NCBI RefSeq assembly: GCF_900094945.1
Contig: NZ_FMAQ01000006.1
Location: 52,175-116,174 of the forward strand
Direction of reading: 5' to 3'
DNA from: Gilliamella bombicola
GTDB taxonomy: Bacteria; Pseudomonadota; Gammaproteobacteria; Enterobacterales; Orbaceae
Length of the DNA stretch: 64,000 nt
Shown here: positions 10,293 through 18,684 of the stretch, piece by piece
Numbering within the stretch: position 1 is the stretch's first letter
Layout: the number at the start of each line of letters is the position of its first letter
Notes under the pieces: generated by a model
Seen by the model: only the letters and a program-made list of their open reading frames with translations
What the model was told of the DNA's origin: nothing
The model's database searches: none
Program-made: the position numbers and the translations under genes

Positions 10293-11594
10293 ATGCAAGT
10301 TTCGGTAGAAACAACAAAAGGTTTAGGTCGACGTTTATCAATTACAATTAAATCAGAAGACATCAAAAAAGCGGTTGATAAAGAACTAATTAATACTGCA
10401 AAAAAAGTACGTATTGACGGTTTTCGTAAAGGAAAAGTACCTTTAAAGATTGTTGAACAACGTTATGGGGCTTCTATTTTACAGGACGCATTAGGTGATT
10501 TGATGCAACGAAATTTTGTTGAAGCAATTATTCAAGAAAAATTAAATCCAGCAGGCGCTCCAACTTATACTCCACAAGAATATAAAAATGGTGAAGATTA
10601 TACCTTTACTGTTGAATTTGAAGTATATCCAGAAATTAAAGTTGAAAATTTAGATAAAATTGAAGTTGAAAAACCGATAGCAGAAGTTGTAGATGCTGAT
10701 ATAGAGACGATGATCGAAACTTTACGCAAACAACAAGGTGCTTGGAAAGAGGTTAAAAAAGCAGCTCAAGATCAATATCGTGTTACTTTGGATTTTGTTG
10801 GTCAGGTTGACGGTGCGGAGTTCGAAGGTGGTAAAGCAAATGATTTTGCATTGGTTTTAGGTCAAGGTCGCATGATTCCTGGGTTTGAAGATGCAATTAT
10901 TGGTCATAAAGAAGGTGACCAGTTTGATATTAATGTGACTTTCCCAGAAGATTATCATGCCGAAAACCTAAAAGGTAAACCCGCTATATTTGCGGCAACA
11001 CTTAAAAAGGTTGAAGAGCTTGAGTTACCAGAGCTTACAAAAGATGTTATTAAACGCTTTGGTATCGCTGATGGTACTGTTGAAAGCTTACGAGCTGAAG
11101 TTTGTAAGAACATGACTAGAGAGCTCAATGCAACAATTCGTAATAAAGTCAAAACGCAAGCTATTGATGGTTTAGTTAAAAATAATGAAATTGATATACC
11201 TGTGGCATTAATCGACCGCGAAGTTGATGTGTTACGTAAGCAGGCTTTATCTCGTTTCGGTGGTAATGTAAAACCAGGTATGGAGTTACCTAAAGAACTA
11301 TTTGAAGCTGAGGCAAGAAAACGAGTGGCTACTGGTTTATTATTTAGTGAAATCATTGAAAGTAATAAACTAACTGCGGATGAAGCGCGTGTTCAAGCGT
11401 TAATTGATGAAATCGCAACTGCATATGAAGATCCAAAAGAAGTTTTAGAATATTATCGTAAAGATAAAAAAGCGATGGAGAATATTCGAGCTGTTGCATT
11501 AGAAGATCAAGTCGTTGATCTATTATTAGCTAGCGCAAAAGTAACGGAAAAGAATTACTCGTTTTCTGAATTAATGAATCAGCAAATAGCTTAA
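10293..11594 (+). CDS. tig: Trigger factor
   Basis: 433 aa (E. coli 432). A ribosome-bound chaperone and peptidyl-prolyl isomerase that meets nascent chains at the exit tunnel. The ribosome-docking signature GFRKGKVP is at residues 43-50, the FKBP-like PPIase domain occupies about 150-245 ([25 protein letters not shown]), and the remaining helical region forms the chaperone arms. GAGGTATAAAG precedes the ATG. It leads the tig-clpP-clpX-lon quality-control block, the same order as in E. coli. Confidence 0.98.
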   Translation: MQVSVETTKGLGRRLSITIKSEDIKKAVDKELINTAKKVRIDGFRKGKVPLKIVEQRYGASILQDALGDLMQRNFVEAIIQEKLNPAGAPTYTPQEYKNGEDYTFTVEFEVYPEIKVENLDKIEVEKPIAEVVDADIETMIETLRKQQGAWKEVKKAAQDQYRVTLDFVGQVDGAEFEGGKANDFALVLGQGRMIPGFEDAIIGHKEGDQFDINVTFPEDYHAENLKGKPAIFAATLKKVEELELPELTKDVIKRFGIADGTVESLRAEVCKNMTRELNATIRNKVKTQAIDGLVKNNEIDIPVALIDREVDVLRKQALSRFGGNVKPGMELPKELFEAEARKRVATGLLFSEIIESNKLTADEARVQALIDEIATAYEDPKEVLEYYRKDKKAMENIRAVALEDQVVDLLLASAKVTEKNYSFSELMNQQIA

Positions 11595-11608
11595 TCTATT
11601 TGCTTTTT
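11581..11608 (+). terminator. Terminator overlapping the end of tig
   Basis: Stem AGCAAATAG / CTATTTGCT (11581-11589, 11596-11604) with the tig stop codon in its loop, followed by TTTT. The AT-rich stem makes it moderate. Confidence 0.55.
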
Positions 11609-11634
11609 CATTTAGTCCAAAAAGAGCACTTTAA

Positions 11635-11672
11635 AGCCCAAATAAGGAATATCTGTTTGGGCTATTTTGTTT
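11635..11672 (+). terminator. Second hairpin between tig and clpP
   Basis: An 8-bp perfect stem AGCCCAAA / TTTGGGCT (11635-11642, 11656-11663), 13-base loop, followed by ATTTTGTTT. It could be a back-up terminator or part of the clpP leader, since the clpP ribosome-binding site starts at about 11677. Confidence 0.45.
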
Positions 11673-11687
11673 AATTAGGAGATAAAA

Positions 11688-12290
11688 ATGCCTTTAGAAT
11701 CATATATGGGTGTTATTCCAATGGTTGTTGAGCAAAGTTCTCGAGGCGAAAGAGCTTACGATATTTACTCACGATTATTAAAAGAACGAATTATATTTTT
11801 GACAGGTCAAGTTGAAGATAATATGGCAAATCTTATTATCGCTCAAATGTTATTTCTAGAAGCGGAAAATCCTGATAAAGATATTCATTTGTATATTAAT
11901 TCACCGGGTGGCGTGGTTACAGCTGGTATGGCAATCTATGATACTATGCAGTTTATAAAACCAGATGTTAGTACAATCTGTTTGGGGCAAGCATGCTCAA
12001 TGGGTTCATTGCTTTTAACGGCAGGAACTAAAGGTAAACGTTATTGCTTACCTAATGCTCGTGTAATGATTCATCAGCCATTAGGTGGTTTTCAAGGGCA
12101 AGCTTCTGATATTCAAATACATGCACAAGAGATTTTACAAGTAAAGAGTCGTTTAAATAACATTTTAGCAATGCACACAGGTCAAGATATAAGTGTAATT
12201 GAAAAAGATACCGATCGTGATAATTTTATGTCTGCCGAAAAAGCAGTTGAATATGGTTTAGTTGATGCCATATACAATAAACGATCTTAA
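11688..12290 (+). CDS. clpP: ATP-dependent Clp protease proteolytic subunit ClpP
   Basis: 200 aa. The serine peptidase that assembles as a 14-mer barrel and degrades substrates fed by ClpX or ClpA. The catalytic triad is visible: S104 in GQACSMGS, H129 in MIHQPLGG and D178 in DTDRDNF. YINSPGG (69-75) forms the oxyanion region. The N-terminus is a few residues shorter than in E. coli, which suggests a shorter propeptide. TTAGGAGAT before the ATG is a strong ribosome-binding site. clpX follows after 19 bases, as expected for a shared transcript. Confidence 0.98.
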   Translation: MPLESYMGVIPMVVEQSSRGERAYDIYSRLLKERIIFLTGQVEDNMANLIIAQMLFLEAENPDKDIHLYINSPGGVVTAGMAIYDTMQFIKPDVSTICLGQACSMGSLLLTAGTKGKRYCLPNARVMIHQPLGGFQGQASDIQIHAQEILQVKSRLNNILAMHTGQDISVIEKDTDRDNFMSAEKAVEYGLVDAIYNKRS

Positions 12291-12309
12291 TATTAGATAG
12301 GTGATAGAA

Positions 12310-13575
12310 GTGAATAACGAAAATTCAGAAAAATTACTCTATTGTACTTTTTGTGGTAAAAGTGAGCATGAAGTCCGTAAACTTATTGCAGGGCCATCAT
12401 CTATTTATATCTGTAACGAATGTATAGGATTGTGTAATGATATCTTAAAAGAAGAAACAAAAAGTTTTCTTTCTCATGAAGAGTTTATAAGTAAGCCATT
12501 ACCAACACCACATGAAATTAGAGAGCATCTTGATGAGTATGTAATTGGTCAAGAACGTGCAAAAAAAGTTTTATCCGTTGCTGTTTATAATCATTATAAA
12601 CGATTACGTAATTATGCAAGTCGAAGTGATGTTGAATTGGGCAAAAGTAATATTTTGCTTATAGGACCTACAGGAAGTGGTAAAACGTTATTAGCTGAAA
12701 CATTAGCTCGTTTTTTAGATGTGCCTTTTGCAATGGCAGATGCAACAACATTAACGGAAGCTGGTTATGTAGGTGAAGATGTAGAAAACATTATTCAAAA
12801 GCTATTACAAAATTGTGATTATGATGTTGAAAAAGCTCAACGTGGTATTATTTACGTTGATGAAATTGATAAGATTTCACGAAAATCGGATAATCCATCT
12901 ATTACGAGAGATGTTTCTGGTGAAGGTGTTCAACAAGCTTTACTGAAAATTATTGAGGGAACAATTGCTTCAGTTCCACCAAAAGGAGGGCGTAAGCATC
13001 CTCAGCAGGAGTTTTTACAAGTTGATACTTCAAAAATTTTATTTATTTGTGGTGGTGCATTTAGTGGTTTAGATAAAGTTATCGAAAACCGCGTATCAAC
13101 TAATACAGGAATAGGTTTTGGTGCTGATGTAAAAAGTACTAAGAATAAAATTTCTGAGTCAGAATTATTAGCACAAATCGAAGCTGAAGATTTAGTTAAG
13201 TTTGGCTTAATTCCAGAATTTATTGGAAGATTGCCTGTTATTGGTACTTTATCGGAGTTAGATAAAAATGCTTTAATTAATATTCTAACTGAACCTAAAA
13301 ATGCTTTAACTAAACAATTTCAGACTTTGATTGAATTAGATGGCGTTGAACTTGAGTTTACAAAAGAAGCTCTGGACGCTATTGCTGTAAAAGCAATGCA
13401 ACGTAAAACAGGGGCAAGGGGATTGCGTTCAATTGTTGAAAATATATTGTTAGATACAATGTATGATTTACCGTCAATGAACTCTATTAAAAAAGTGATT
13501 GTAGAAAAAGAAACGGTCGAAAAATATCAAGCACCGAAGTTAGTATACCGAGAAAATGCTGAACTATCTGCTTGA
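12310..13575 (+). CDS. clpX: ATP-dependent Clp unfoldase ClpX
   Basis: 421 aa from GTG 12310. The frame also has a GTG at 12301, but that codon is inside the AGGTGA ribosome-binding site (12299-12304), the same layout as at skp. The zinc-binding domain has C12, C15, C35 and C38; Walker A GPTGSGKT is at 119-126 and Walker [10 protein letters not shown] at about 180-188. The IGF loop for docking ClpP is present in the segment NTGIGFGAD. ClpX forms a hexameric AAA+ ring that recognises tags such as ssrA and threads substrates into ClpP. A perfect hairpin follows the stop. Confidence 0.97.
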   Translation: MNNENSEKLLYCTFCGKSEHEVRKLIAGPSSIYICNECIGLCNDILKEETKSFLSHEEFISKPLPTPHEIREHLDEYVIGQERAKKVLSVAVYNHYKRLRNYASRSDVELGKSNILLIGPTGSGKTLLAETLARFLDVPFAMADATTLTEAGYVGEDVENIIQKLLQNCDYDVEKAQRGIIYVDEIDKISRKSDNPSITRDVSGEGVQQALLKIIEGTIASVPPKGGRKHPQQEFLQVDTSKILFICGGAFSGLDKVIENRVSTNTGIGFGADVKSTKNKISESELLAQIEAEDLVKFGLIPEFIGRLPVIGTLSELDKNALINILTEPKNALTKQFQTLIELDGVELEFTKEALDAIAVKAMQRKTGARGLRSIVENILLDTMYDLPSMNSIKKVIVEKETVEKYQAPKLVYRENAELSA

Positions 13576-13583
13576 AATATAAA

Positions 13584-13611
13584 CTTGCCATCATAAAAAT
13601 ATGATGGCAAG
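13584..13611 (+). terminator. Hairpin after clpX
   Basis: A perfect 11-bp stem CTTGCCATCAT / ATGATGGCAAG with a 6-base loop, 8 bases after the clpX stop. There is no T-tract, so it is either a weak terminator or a 3'-end stabiliser. Confidence 0.5.
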
Positions 13612-13679
13612 AACTATAGCCTCAAATTAATACTAAAATAAAGTGCCTTTGAAAACTGTCAATATGTCCCAAAAATAGG

Positions 13680-13708
13680 CTTGAATGTCTAAAAACGACC
13701 CCCATATT
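13680..13708 (+). promoter_or_regulatory. Heat-shock (sigma-32) promoter of lon
   Basis: CTTGAAT at 13680-13686, a 13-base spacer, and CCCCATATT at 13700-13708 match the sigma-32 consensus CTTGAA-N(11-16)-CCCCATNT and resemble the E. coli lon promoter. A second, weaker pair (TTGAAA at 13649-13654, CCCAAA at 13668-13673, also with a 13-base spacer) lies just upstream. The start of transcription would leave a leader of about 28 bases. Confidence 0.65.
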
Positions 13709-13742
13709 TATCTAATGGGTTTGTACTACTAGAGAGAAGAAA

Positions 13743-16178
13743 ATGAAAATAAAACGAACTAAACACATGATTATGCCTATTTTACCATTGCGTGATGTTG
13801 TTGTATTTCCACATATGGTAATTCCTCTCTTTGTCGGTCGAAGTAAATCAATACGTTGCCTAGAAAGTGCAATGGAAATGGATAAGCAAGTTTTTCTTGT
13901 AACCCAAAAAAATCCTTCCCAAGATGATCCTGATGTAGATGATTTATATGAAGTCGGAACTGTTGCTAATGTCGTACAATTACTTCAATTGCCTGATGGA
14001 ACTGTAAAAGTTCTTGTTGAAGGTGTTGAACGTGCCAAAATGATGGATATTGCTGTGCATGAAAATAATGAATTTTTTATTGCAAAAGTTAAGCCATTAA
14101 GCGAAGTCAAAAAGGCAGAAGATATAAGTGAAGCAATGATCCGCTTAACTTTATCTAACTTTGATGAATATTCAAAGCTTAATAAAAAAATAACTCAGGA
14201 AGTTGTTGATTCTATCCGTTTGGTAAAAGAACCATCGCGTTTAGCTGATTCTATTGCTGCTACGCTCTTTTTAAGAGTAGAACAGAAACAAGAGATTCTA
14301 GTTGCTGCTAATCTTGTAAAGCGTTTTGAGTTGCTTATTTCATTAATGGAATCAGAAATTGATTTATTACAAGTCGAAAAAAATATTCGACAACGTGTTA
14401 AACAGCAAATGGAAAAGGCTCAAAAAGAGTATTATCTGAATGAGCAAATTAAAGCTATTCATAAAGAGTTAGGTGATATAGACAATAAACCTGATGAATA
14501 TGAAGAGTTAAAAGAAAAAATTACTAAAGCTAAGATGCCGAAAGAGGCTACAGATAAAGCATTAGCTGAACTTAATAAATTAAAAATGATGCCGGCAATG
14601 TCTGCTGAAGCGACGGTGGTTCGAAGTTATATCGATTGGATGATTCAAGTTCCTTGGTATAAACGTAGCAAAGTTAAAAAAGATATTGAAGGTGCACAAA
14701 AAGTTTTAGATAAAGATCATTATGGACTTGAACGTGTAAAAGATAGAATTTTAGAATATTTAGCGGTTCAAGGCCGTGTTAATAAAGTTAAAGGTCCTAT
14801 TTTGTGTTTGGTCGGGCCTCCTGGTGTGGGTAAAACCTCGCTAGGTCAATCGATAGCTAAAGCAACAGGTCGTCAGTATATTCGCATGGCGTTAGGTGGC
14901 GTGCGCGATGAGGCGGAGATTCGTGGACATAGACGTACTTACATTGGTTCAATGCCGGGCAAATTAATTCAGCGTATGGCAAAAGTAGGTGTTAAGAACC
15001 CATTATTTTTATTAGATGAAATTGATAAGATGGCATCGGATATGCGTGGTGATCCTGCCTCAGCATTATTAGAAGTACTTGATCCAGAGCAAAATAATGC
15101 TTTTAGCGACCATTATTTAGAAGTTGATTACGATTTATCTGATGTAATGTTTGTTGCAACGGCTAACTCTATGAATATTCCTGCCCCCTTGTTGGATAGA
15201 ATGGAGGTTATTCGTCTTTCTGGTTATACAGAAGATGAAAAGTTGAATATAGCTAAGCAACATTTAATTACCAAGCAGATAGAAGATAATGGCTTAAAGT
15301 CAAAAGAAATTAGCATTGATGATTCAGCCATCATCGGCATTATCCGCTATTATACTCGTGAAGCGGGTGTTCGAAGTTTGGAAAGAGAGATTGCAAAAAT
15401 TTGCCGTAAAGTTATTAAACAGTTAGCATTAGACAGTAAATTGAAAAAGGTAACTGTGACACAAGATAACTTAAAAGATTTCTTGGGAATACAACGTTTT
15501 GATTACGGTAAAACGGATAATGAAAACCGCATCGGCCAAGTTGTTGGTCTTGCATGGACCGAAGTCGGAGGCGATTTGCTTACTATTGAATCGGTAAGTG
15601 TACCTGGGAAAGGGAAATTAACTTATACAGGTTCATTAGGTGATGTTATGCAAGAGTCAATACAAACGGCATTGACAGTTGTTCGGTCTCGTGCAGAAAA
15701 ATTGGGTATTAATAATGATTTTTATGAAAAACGCGATATCCATGTGCATGTACCTGATGGCGCAACGCCAAAAGATGGGCCAAGTGCCGGTATTGCTATG
15801 TGCACTTCATTAATTTCAACATTAACTGGTAATCCAGTTCGCTCAGATGTTGCTATGACGGGAGAAATAACATTACGTGGTGAAGTTTTACCCATCGGTG
15901 GACTAAAAGAGAAGCTATTAGCTGCGCATCGAGGTGGAATTAAAACTGTATTAATCCCAATCGATAATGTTAAAGACTTAGAAGAAATCCCTGAGAATGT
16001 GAAAGCGGAAATTGATATACATCCTGTAAAATGGATTGATGAAGTATTAACAATTGCATTACAAAATAATCCATTAGGTATAGAGTTCGTAGCTAAAAAA
16101 ACGACATTAAAGCAACCTGTAAAAAAAACTATTAAAAAAATAAAAAGTAGTGTTGGCCGTTCAGCTAGCTTAAATTAA
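13743..16178 (+). CDS. lon: ATP-dependent protease La (Lon)
   Basis: 811 aa (E. coli 784; the excess is mostly a Lys-rich C-terminal tail of about 30 residues after the peptidase domain). The N-terminal substrate-binding domain spans about 10-210, the AAA+ module carries Walker A GPPGVGKT at 358-365 and Walker B LFLLDEIDKM, and the peptidase domain has the Ser-Lys dyad S681 (DGPSAG) and K724 (GGLKEK). Lon degrades misfolded proteins and short-lived regulators. The basic tail KKTLKQPVKKTIKKIK could add DNA or polyanion binding; that is inference. Regulation by heat shock is indicated by the promoter just upstream. Confidence 0.98.
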   Translation: MKIKRTKHMIMPILPLRDVVVFPHMVIPLFVGRSKSIRCLESAMEMDKQVFLVTQKNPSQDDPDVDDLYEVGTVANVVQLLQLPDGTVKVLVEGVERAKMMDIAVHENNEFFIAKVKPLSEVKKAEDISEAMIRLTLSNFDEYSKLNKKITQEVVDSIRLVKEPSRLADSIAATLFLRVEQKQEILVAANLVKRFELLISLMESEIDLLQVEKNIRQRVKQQMEKAQKEYYLNEQIKAIHKELGDIDNKPDEYEELKEKITKAKMPKEATDKALAELNKLKMMPAMSAEATVVRSYIDWMIQVPWYKRSKVKKDIEGAQKVLDKDHYGLERVKDRILEYLAVQGRVNKVKGPILCLVGPPGVGKTSLGQSIAKATGRQYIRMALGGVRDEAEIRGHRRTYIGSMPGKLIQRMAKVGVKNPLFLLDEIDKMASDMRGDPASALLEVLDPEQNNAFSDHYLEVDYDLSDVMFVATANSMNIPAPLLDRMEVIRLSGYTEDEKLNIAKQHLITKQIEDNGLKSKEISIDDSAIIGIIRYYTREAGVRSLEREIAKICRKVIKQLALDSKLKKVTVTQDNLKDFLGIQRFDYGKTDNENRIGQVVGLAWTEVGGDLLTIESVSVPGKGKLTYTGSLGDVMQESIQTALTVVRSRAEKLGINNDFYEKRDIHVHVPDGATPKDGPSAGIAMCTSLISTLTGNPVRSDVAMTGEITLRGEVLPIGGLKEKLLAAHRGGIKTVLIPIDNVKDLEEIPENVKAEIDIHPVKWIDEVLTIALQNNPLGIEFVAKKTTLKQPVKKTIKKIKSSVGRSASLN

Positions 16179-16193
16179 TTATTTTTTAATTTG

Positions 16194-16226
16194 AAAAAGA
16201 TCAACTTGGTGTTGATCTTTTTTTTT
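16194..16226 (+). terminator. Rho-independent terminator of lon
   Basis: 11-bp stem AAAAGATCAAC / GTTGATCTTTT, 5-base loop, T-tract through 16226. Confidence 0.9.
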
Positions 16227-16264
16227 GGACTTAATATTCGGACAATAGCCAATTTAGTTAAATA

Positions 16265-16273
16265 TGCTATACT
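16265..16273 (+). promoter_or_regulatory. Extended -10 promoter for ppiD
   Basis: TGCTATACT (TG at 16265-16266, -10 TATACT at 16268-16273) is an extended -10 element about 40 bases before the ppiD start. No good -35 was seen. Confidence 0.4.
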
Positions 16274-16312
16274 TTCAAAAATAAACATTAGGTATACGGA
16301 GAATCGCAAGAA

Positions 16313-18175
16313 ATGATGGAAACAATCCGAACAGCAGCAAATAATCTTGTTGTTAAGATTATTTTTGCAATAATTATTTTATGTTTCATTTTCACTGGCG
16401 TCGGATTTTTAGGTTTTGGCGGTGGTAATAATAGTGCACGTGATCAGCAACAATACATCGCCAAAGTTGATGGTGACGGTATCAGCCGCACTGAATTTGA
16501 AGCCCAAGCTAGACGAGCAACAGCGAATACTGGAGGGGATAGTTCTTTTATCAAACAGATACGTCGGGGTGTATTATCAGATCAAATTGATAATTATTTA
16601 GCTTATAAATTTTCAGCAAAGATAGGTGTAACTATTAGTAATGAACAGATTAAAAATTACATTAAGAAACAAAGAGATTTTTTTAAAAATGGTAAATTTG
16701 ATACTCAAAAATATTTAAACCTTCTAGCTGAAAATAATATTACTCCAGATGCTTATGCCGAAATTATAAGAACTGTATTGCAGCAACAACAGGTGATTAA
16801 TGCTTTGACAAATAGCAGTTTTGTTTTGCCAATCGATTCTGAAATATCTTCACTCAAAAATCAAACTAGAAGTGTATATGCTACTTCAGTTAATACTTCA
16901 ATAAGTGATATTGATGAAACACATATTACGATAGATGATGAACAAAAATACTATAACGAAAATTTAAAAGAGTTTTTTAGGAAAGAGAGAGTAAAAGTTA
17001 AATATATTTTTGTATCAGAAGATGCTATAAGAAAAACAATTGATGTTACTGAAGACGAGATTAAGAATGAGTATAATAAAAATATTAAAACTTATTCTTA
17101 TCCAGCTAAGAAAGCCTATAGTGTAATTTTTGTTATTGATGAACAGCAAGCTAATCAAATTGCGAAGGATCTTTCTTCTGGAGCTGATTTTGATAATATT
17201 GCTAAAACTTTCAATCAAAATCATGATATTTCTCCATATGGTAAAAATGGGTCATTAGGGTGGTTTGCTGATGATGACTCTTTACCTCAAGTTTTTAAAA
17301 ATGCTCAGTTGAAAAAAGTAGGGAAAATTTCATCACCAATTAAAGTTGACGGCGGTTATGCAATCGTGAAATTAGATGATATACAGCCCTCTAAGGTTAT
17401 GGATTTTGATTTTGCGAAGTATGAAATTGATTCAAAACTGACTCAACAAAAAATACAGCAGACTTTGGAAAATGACGAAAATAAAATTAAAATTGCATTA
17501 CATGACTCTCCTAAAAGTATTGAAGAACTTGCTAAGAAAGTTGGACTAGAAGTAAAGACCTCTGATTGGATATTTTTCAACGATAAATTTGGAATAACAA
17601 CTCATCCTGAAGTTAGTGACGTAGTTTTTAGTGAAGAAATGATAGCCGATGGTAAAGCAACAGGGAAAATTTCTGATTTAATAATTGCTGAAAGGAATTA
17701 TGGTAGATATGATTTTGTTGTACAAACAATTGATTATCGTCCTGAAGGTGTTGCGCCATTTGATGAGGTGAAAAACGAAATTCATAAAAAACTCTATGCA
17801 AAAATGGCTCAAAACCAGTTTAAATCTAGTGTCGATAATATATTGACTCAATTAAATGAAACAGGAGAAGCTAAAAATGTTCAGTTTGCACAAAAATACA
17901 CCTTGAAACGGAATTCAACCGAACTCGACCCAAAAGTTGTTAATATGGTATTTAATTTAAATCCATCAGCATCAGGAAAGAGGATTTTTGGTGCGGAATT
18001 TATCGATGATAAAAGTGCTTATATTGTTGTACTAACTAAGGTAGATACCCCAACAAAATATGAAGATCTTTCTTCTGAGCTGTTACCTTTATTCATTAGT
18101 GAAATGCATTATTATCTTGCTGCTGACATACGCTCTAAAGCTAAGATAGAAATTATGCCAGATGCTAATCTGTGA
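16313..18175 (+). CDS. ppiD: Periplasmic chaperone/foldase PpiD
   Basis: 620 aa (E. coli 623). Anchored in the inner membrane by one helix (about 14-38) with the opening MMETIRTAANNLVVK shared with E. coli. The rest is periplasmic: SurA-like chaperone segments flank one parvulin domain (about 262-355, recognisable from SYPAKKAYSVIFVIDEQQA and GSLGWF). It works near the Sec translocon on proteins emerging into the periplasm. Either of two adjacent ATGs (16313, 16316) could initiate; GGAG lies at about 16300. The position after lon and before a ComEA-like gene is as in E. coli (lon-hupB-ppiD-ybaV), but hupB is absent here. Confidence 0.95.
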   Translation: MMETIRTAANNLVVKIIFAIIILCFIFTGVGFLGFGGGNNSARDQQQYIAKVDGDGISRTEFEAQARRATANTGGDSSFIKQIRRGVLSDQIDNYLAYKFSAKIGVTISNEQIKNYIKKQRDFFKNGKFDTQKYLNLLAENNITPDAYAEIIRTVLQQQQVINALTNSSFVLPIDSEISSLKNQTRSVYATSVNTSISDIDETHITIDDEQKYYNENLKEFFRKERVKVKYIFVSEDAIRKTIDVTEDEIKNEYNKNIKTYSYPAKKAYSVIFVIDEQQANQIAKDLSSGADFDNIAKTFNQNHDISPYGKNGSLGWFADDDSLPQVFKNAQLKKVGKISSPIKVDGGYAIVKLDDIQPSKVMDFDFAKYEIDSKLTQQKIQQTLENDENKIKIALHDSPKSIEELAKKVGLEVKTSDWIFFNDKFGITTHPEVSDVVFSEEMIADGKATGKISDLIIAERNYGRYDFVVQTIDYRPEGVAPFDEVKNEIHKKLYAKMAQNQFKSSVDNILTQLNETGEAKNVQFAQKYTLKRNSTELDPKVVNMVFNLNPSASGKRIFGAEFIDDKSAYIVVLTKVDTPTKYEDLSSELLPLFISEMHYYLAADIRSKAKIEIMPDANL

Positions 18176-18204
18176 TTTAGTTCTCAAAATAGTAGCAATT
18201 ATCG

Positions 18205-18240
18205 AAAAAAAGAAAAGTCACTTAGGTGGCTTTTCTCATT
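18205..18240 (+). terminator. Probable terminator of ppiD
   Basis: Stem AGAAAAGTCAC / GTGGCTTTTCT (one G-U pair), 3-base loop. The T-rich part lies inside the stem and only CATT follows, so it is moderate. Confidence 0.5.
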
Positions 18241-18329
18241 CTTGCCATTCATGAAATTTATTTTATTTGATTAAGTGAGATAGTTATAAAGCAAATTTAT
18301 TTGCCTAACTATTTTGGGAGATTAATCAA

Positions 18330-18641
18330 ATGAAATTATTTTCACTATTATGTATTTTATTATCAAGTTTTGTTTTTTCTAACATAAGCTTTGCCGATTC
18401 AACTCCAACGACATCGGCTAAAGTTAAACAAGAACAAAAACAAGTTGTTCAAGTAAATATTAATACTGCAACGGCAGAAGAATTATCAAAAGTATTGACG
18501 GGGATTGGGCCAAGTAAAGCCCATAAAATTATCGAATATCGAGAAAAATTTGGCCCTTTTGTTTCGGTTGAGCAGTTAAAAGAAGTTTCTGGTATTGGTC
18601 AAGCAACACTAGATAAGAATGCCGGTAAAATAATTTTATAA
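18330..18641 (+). CDS. ybaV: ComEA/YbaV-family helix-hairpin-helix protein
   Basis: 103 aa with a signal peptide (MKLFSLLCILLSSFVFSNIS, cut after FA), a short Thr/Gln-rich stretch, and a helix-hairpin-helix pair of about 60 residues: VNINTATAEELSKVL, GIGPSKAHKIIEYR, then SGIGQATL. This is the ComEA DNA-binding fold placed in the periplasm. In competent bacteria ComEA pulls incoming DNA across the periplasm; in E. coli the equivalent ybaV also follows ppiD. Whether this strain is naturally competent cannot be told from the window. GGGAG at about 18315 is the ribosome-binding site. Confidence 0.88.
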   Translation: MKLFSLLCILLSSFVFSNISFADSTPTTSAKVKQEQKQVVQVNINTATAEELSKVLTGIGPSKAHKIIEYREKFGPFVSVEQLKEVSGIGQATLDKNAGKIIL

Positions 18642-18644
18642 TTT

Positions 18645-18678
18645 ATTATTTCCACCAATTAATATTGGTGGAAATAAT
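18645..18678. terminator. Bidirectional terminator between ybaV and priA
   Basis: A perfect 15-bp stem (18645-18659 with 18664-18678) and TAAT loop sits between two convergent genes, with T-rich and A-rich edges serving both strands. Confidence 0.85.
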
Positions 18679-18684
18679 ATCAAT

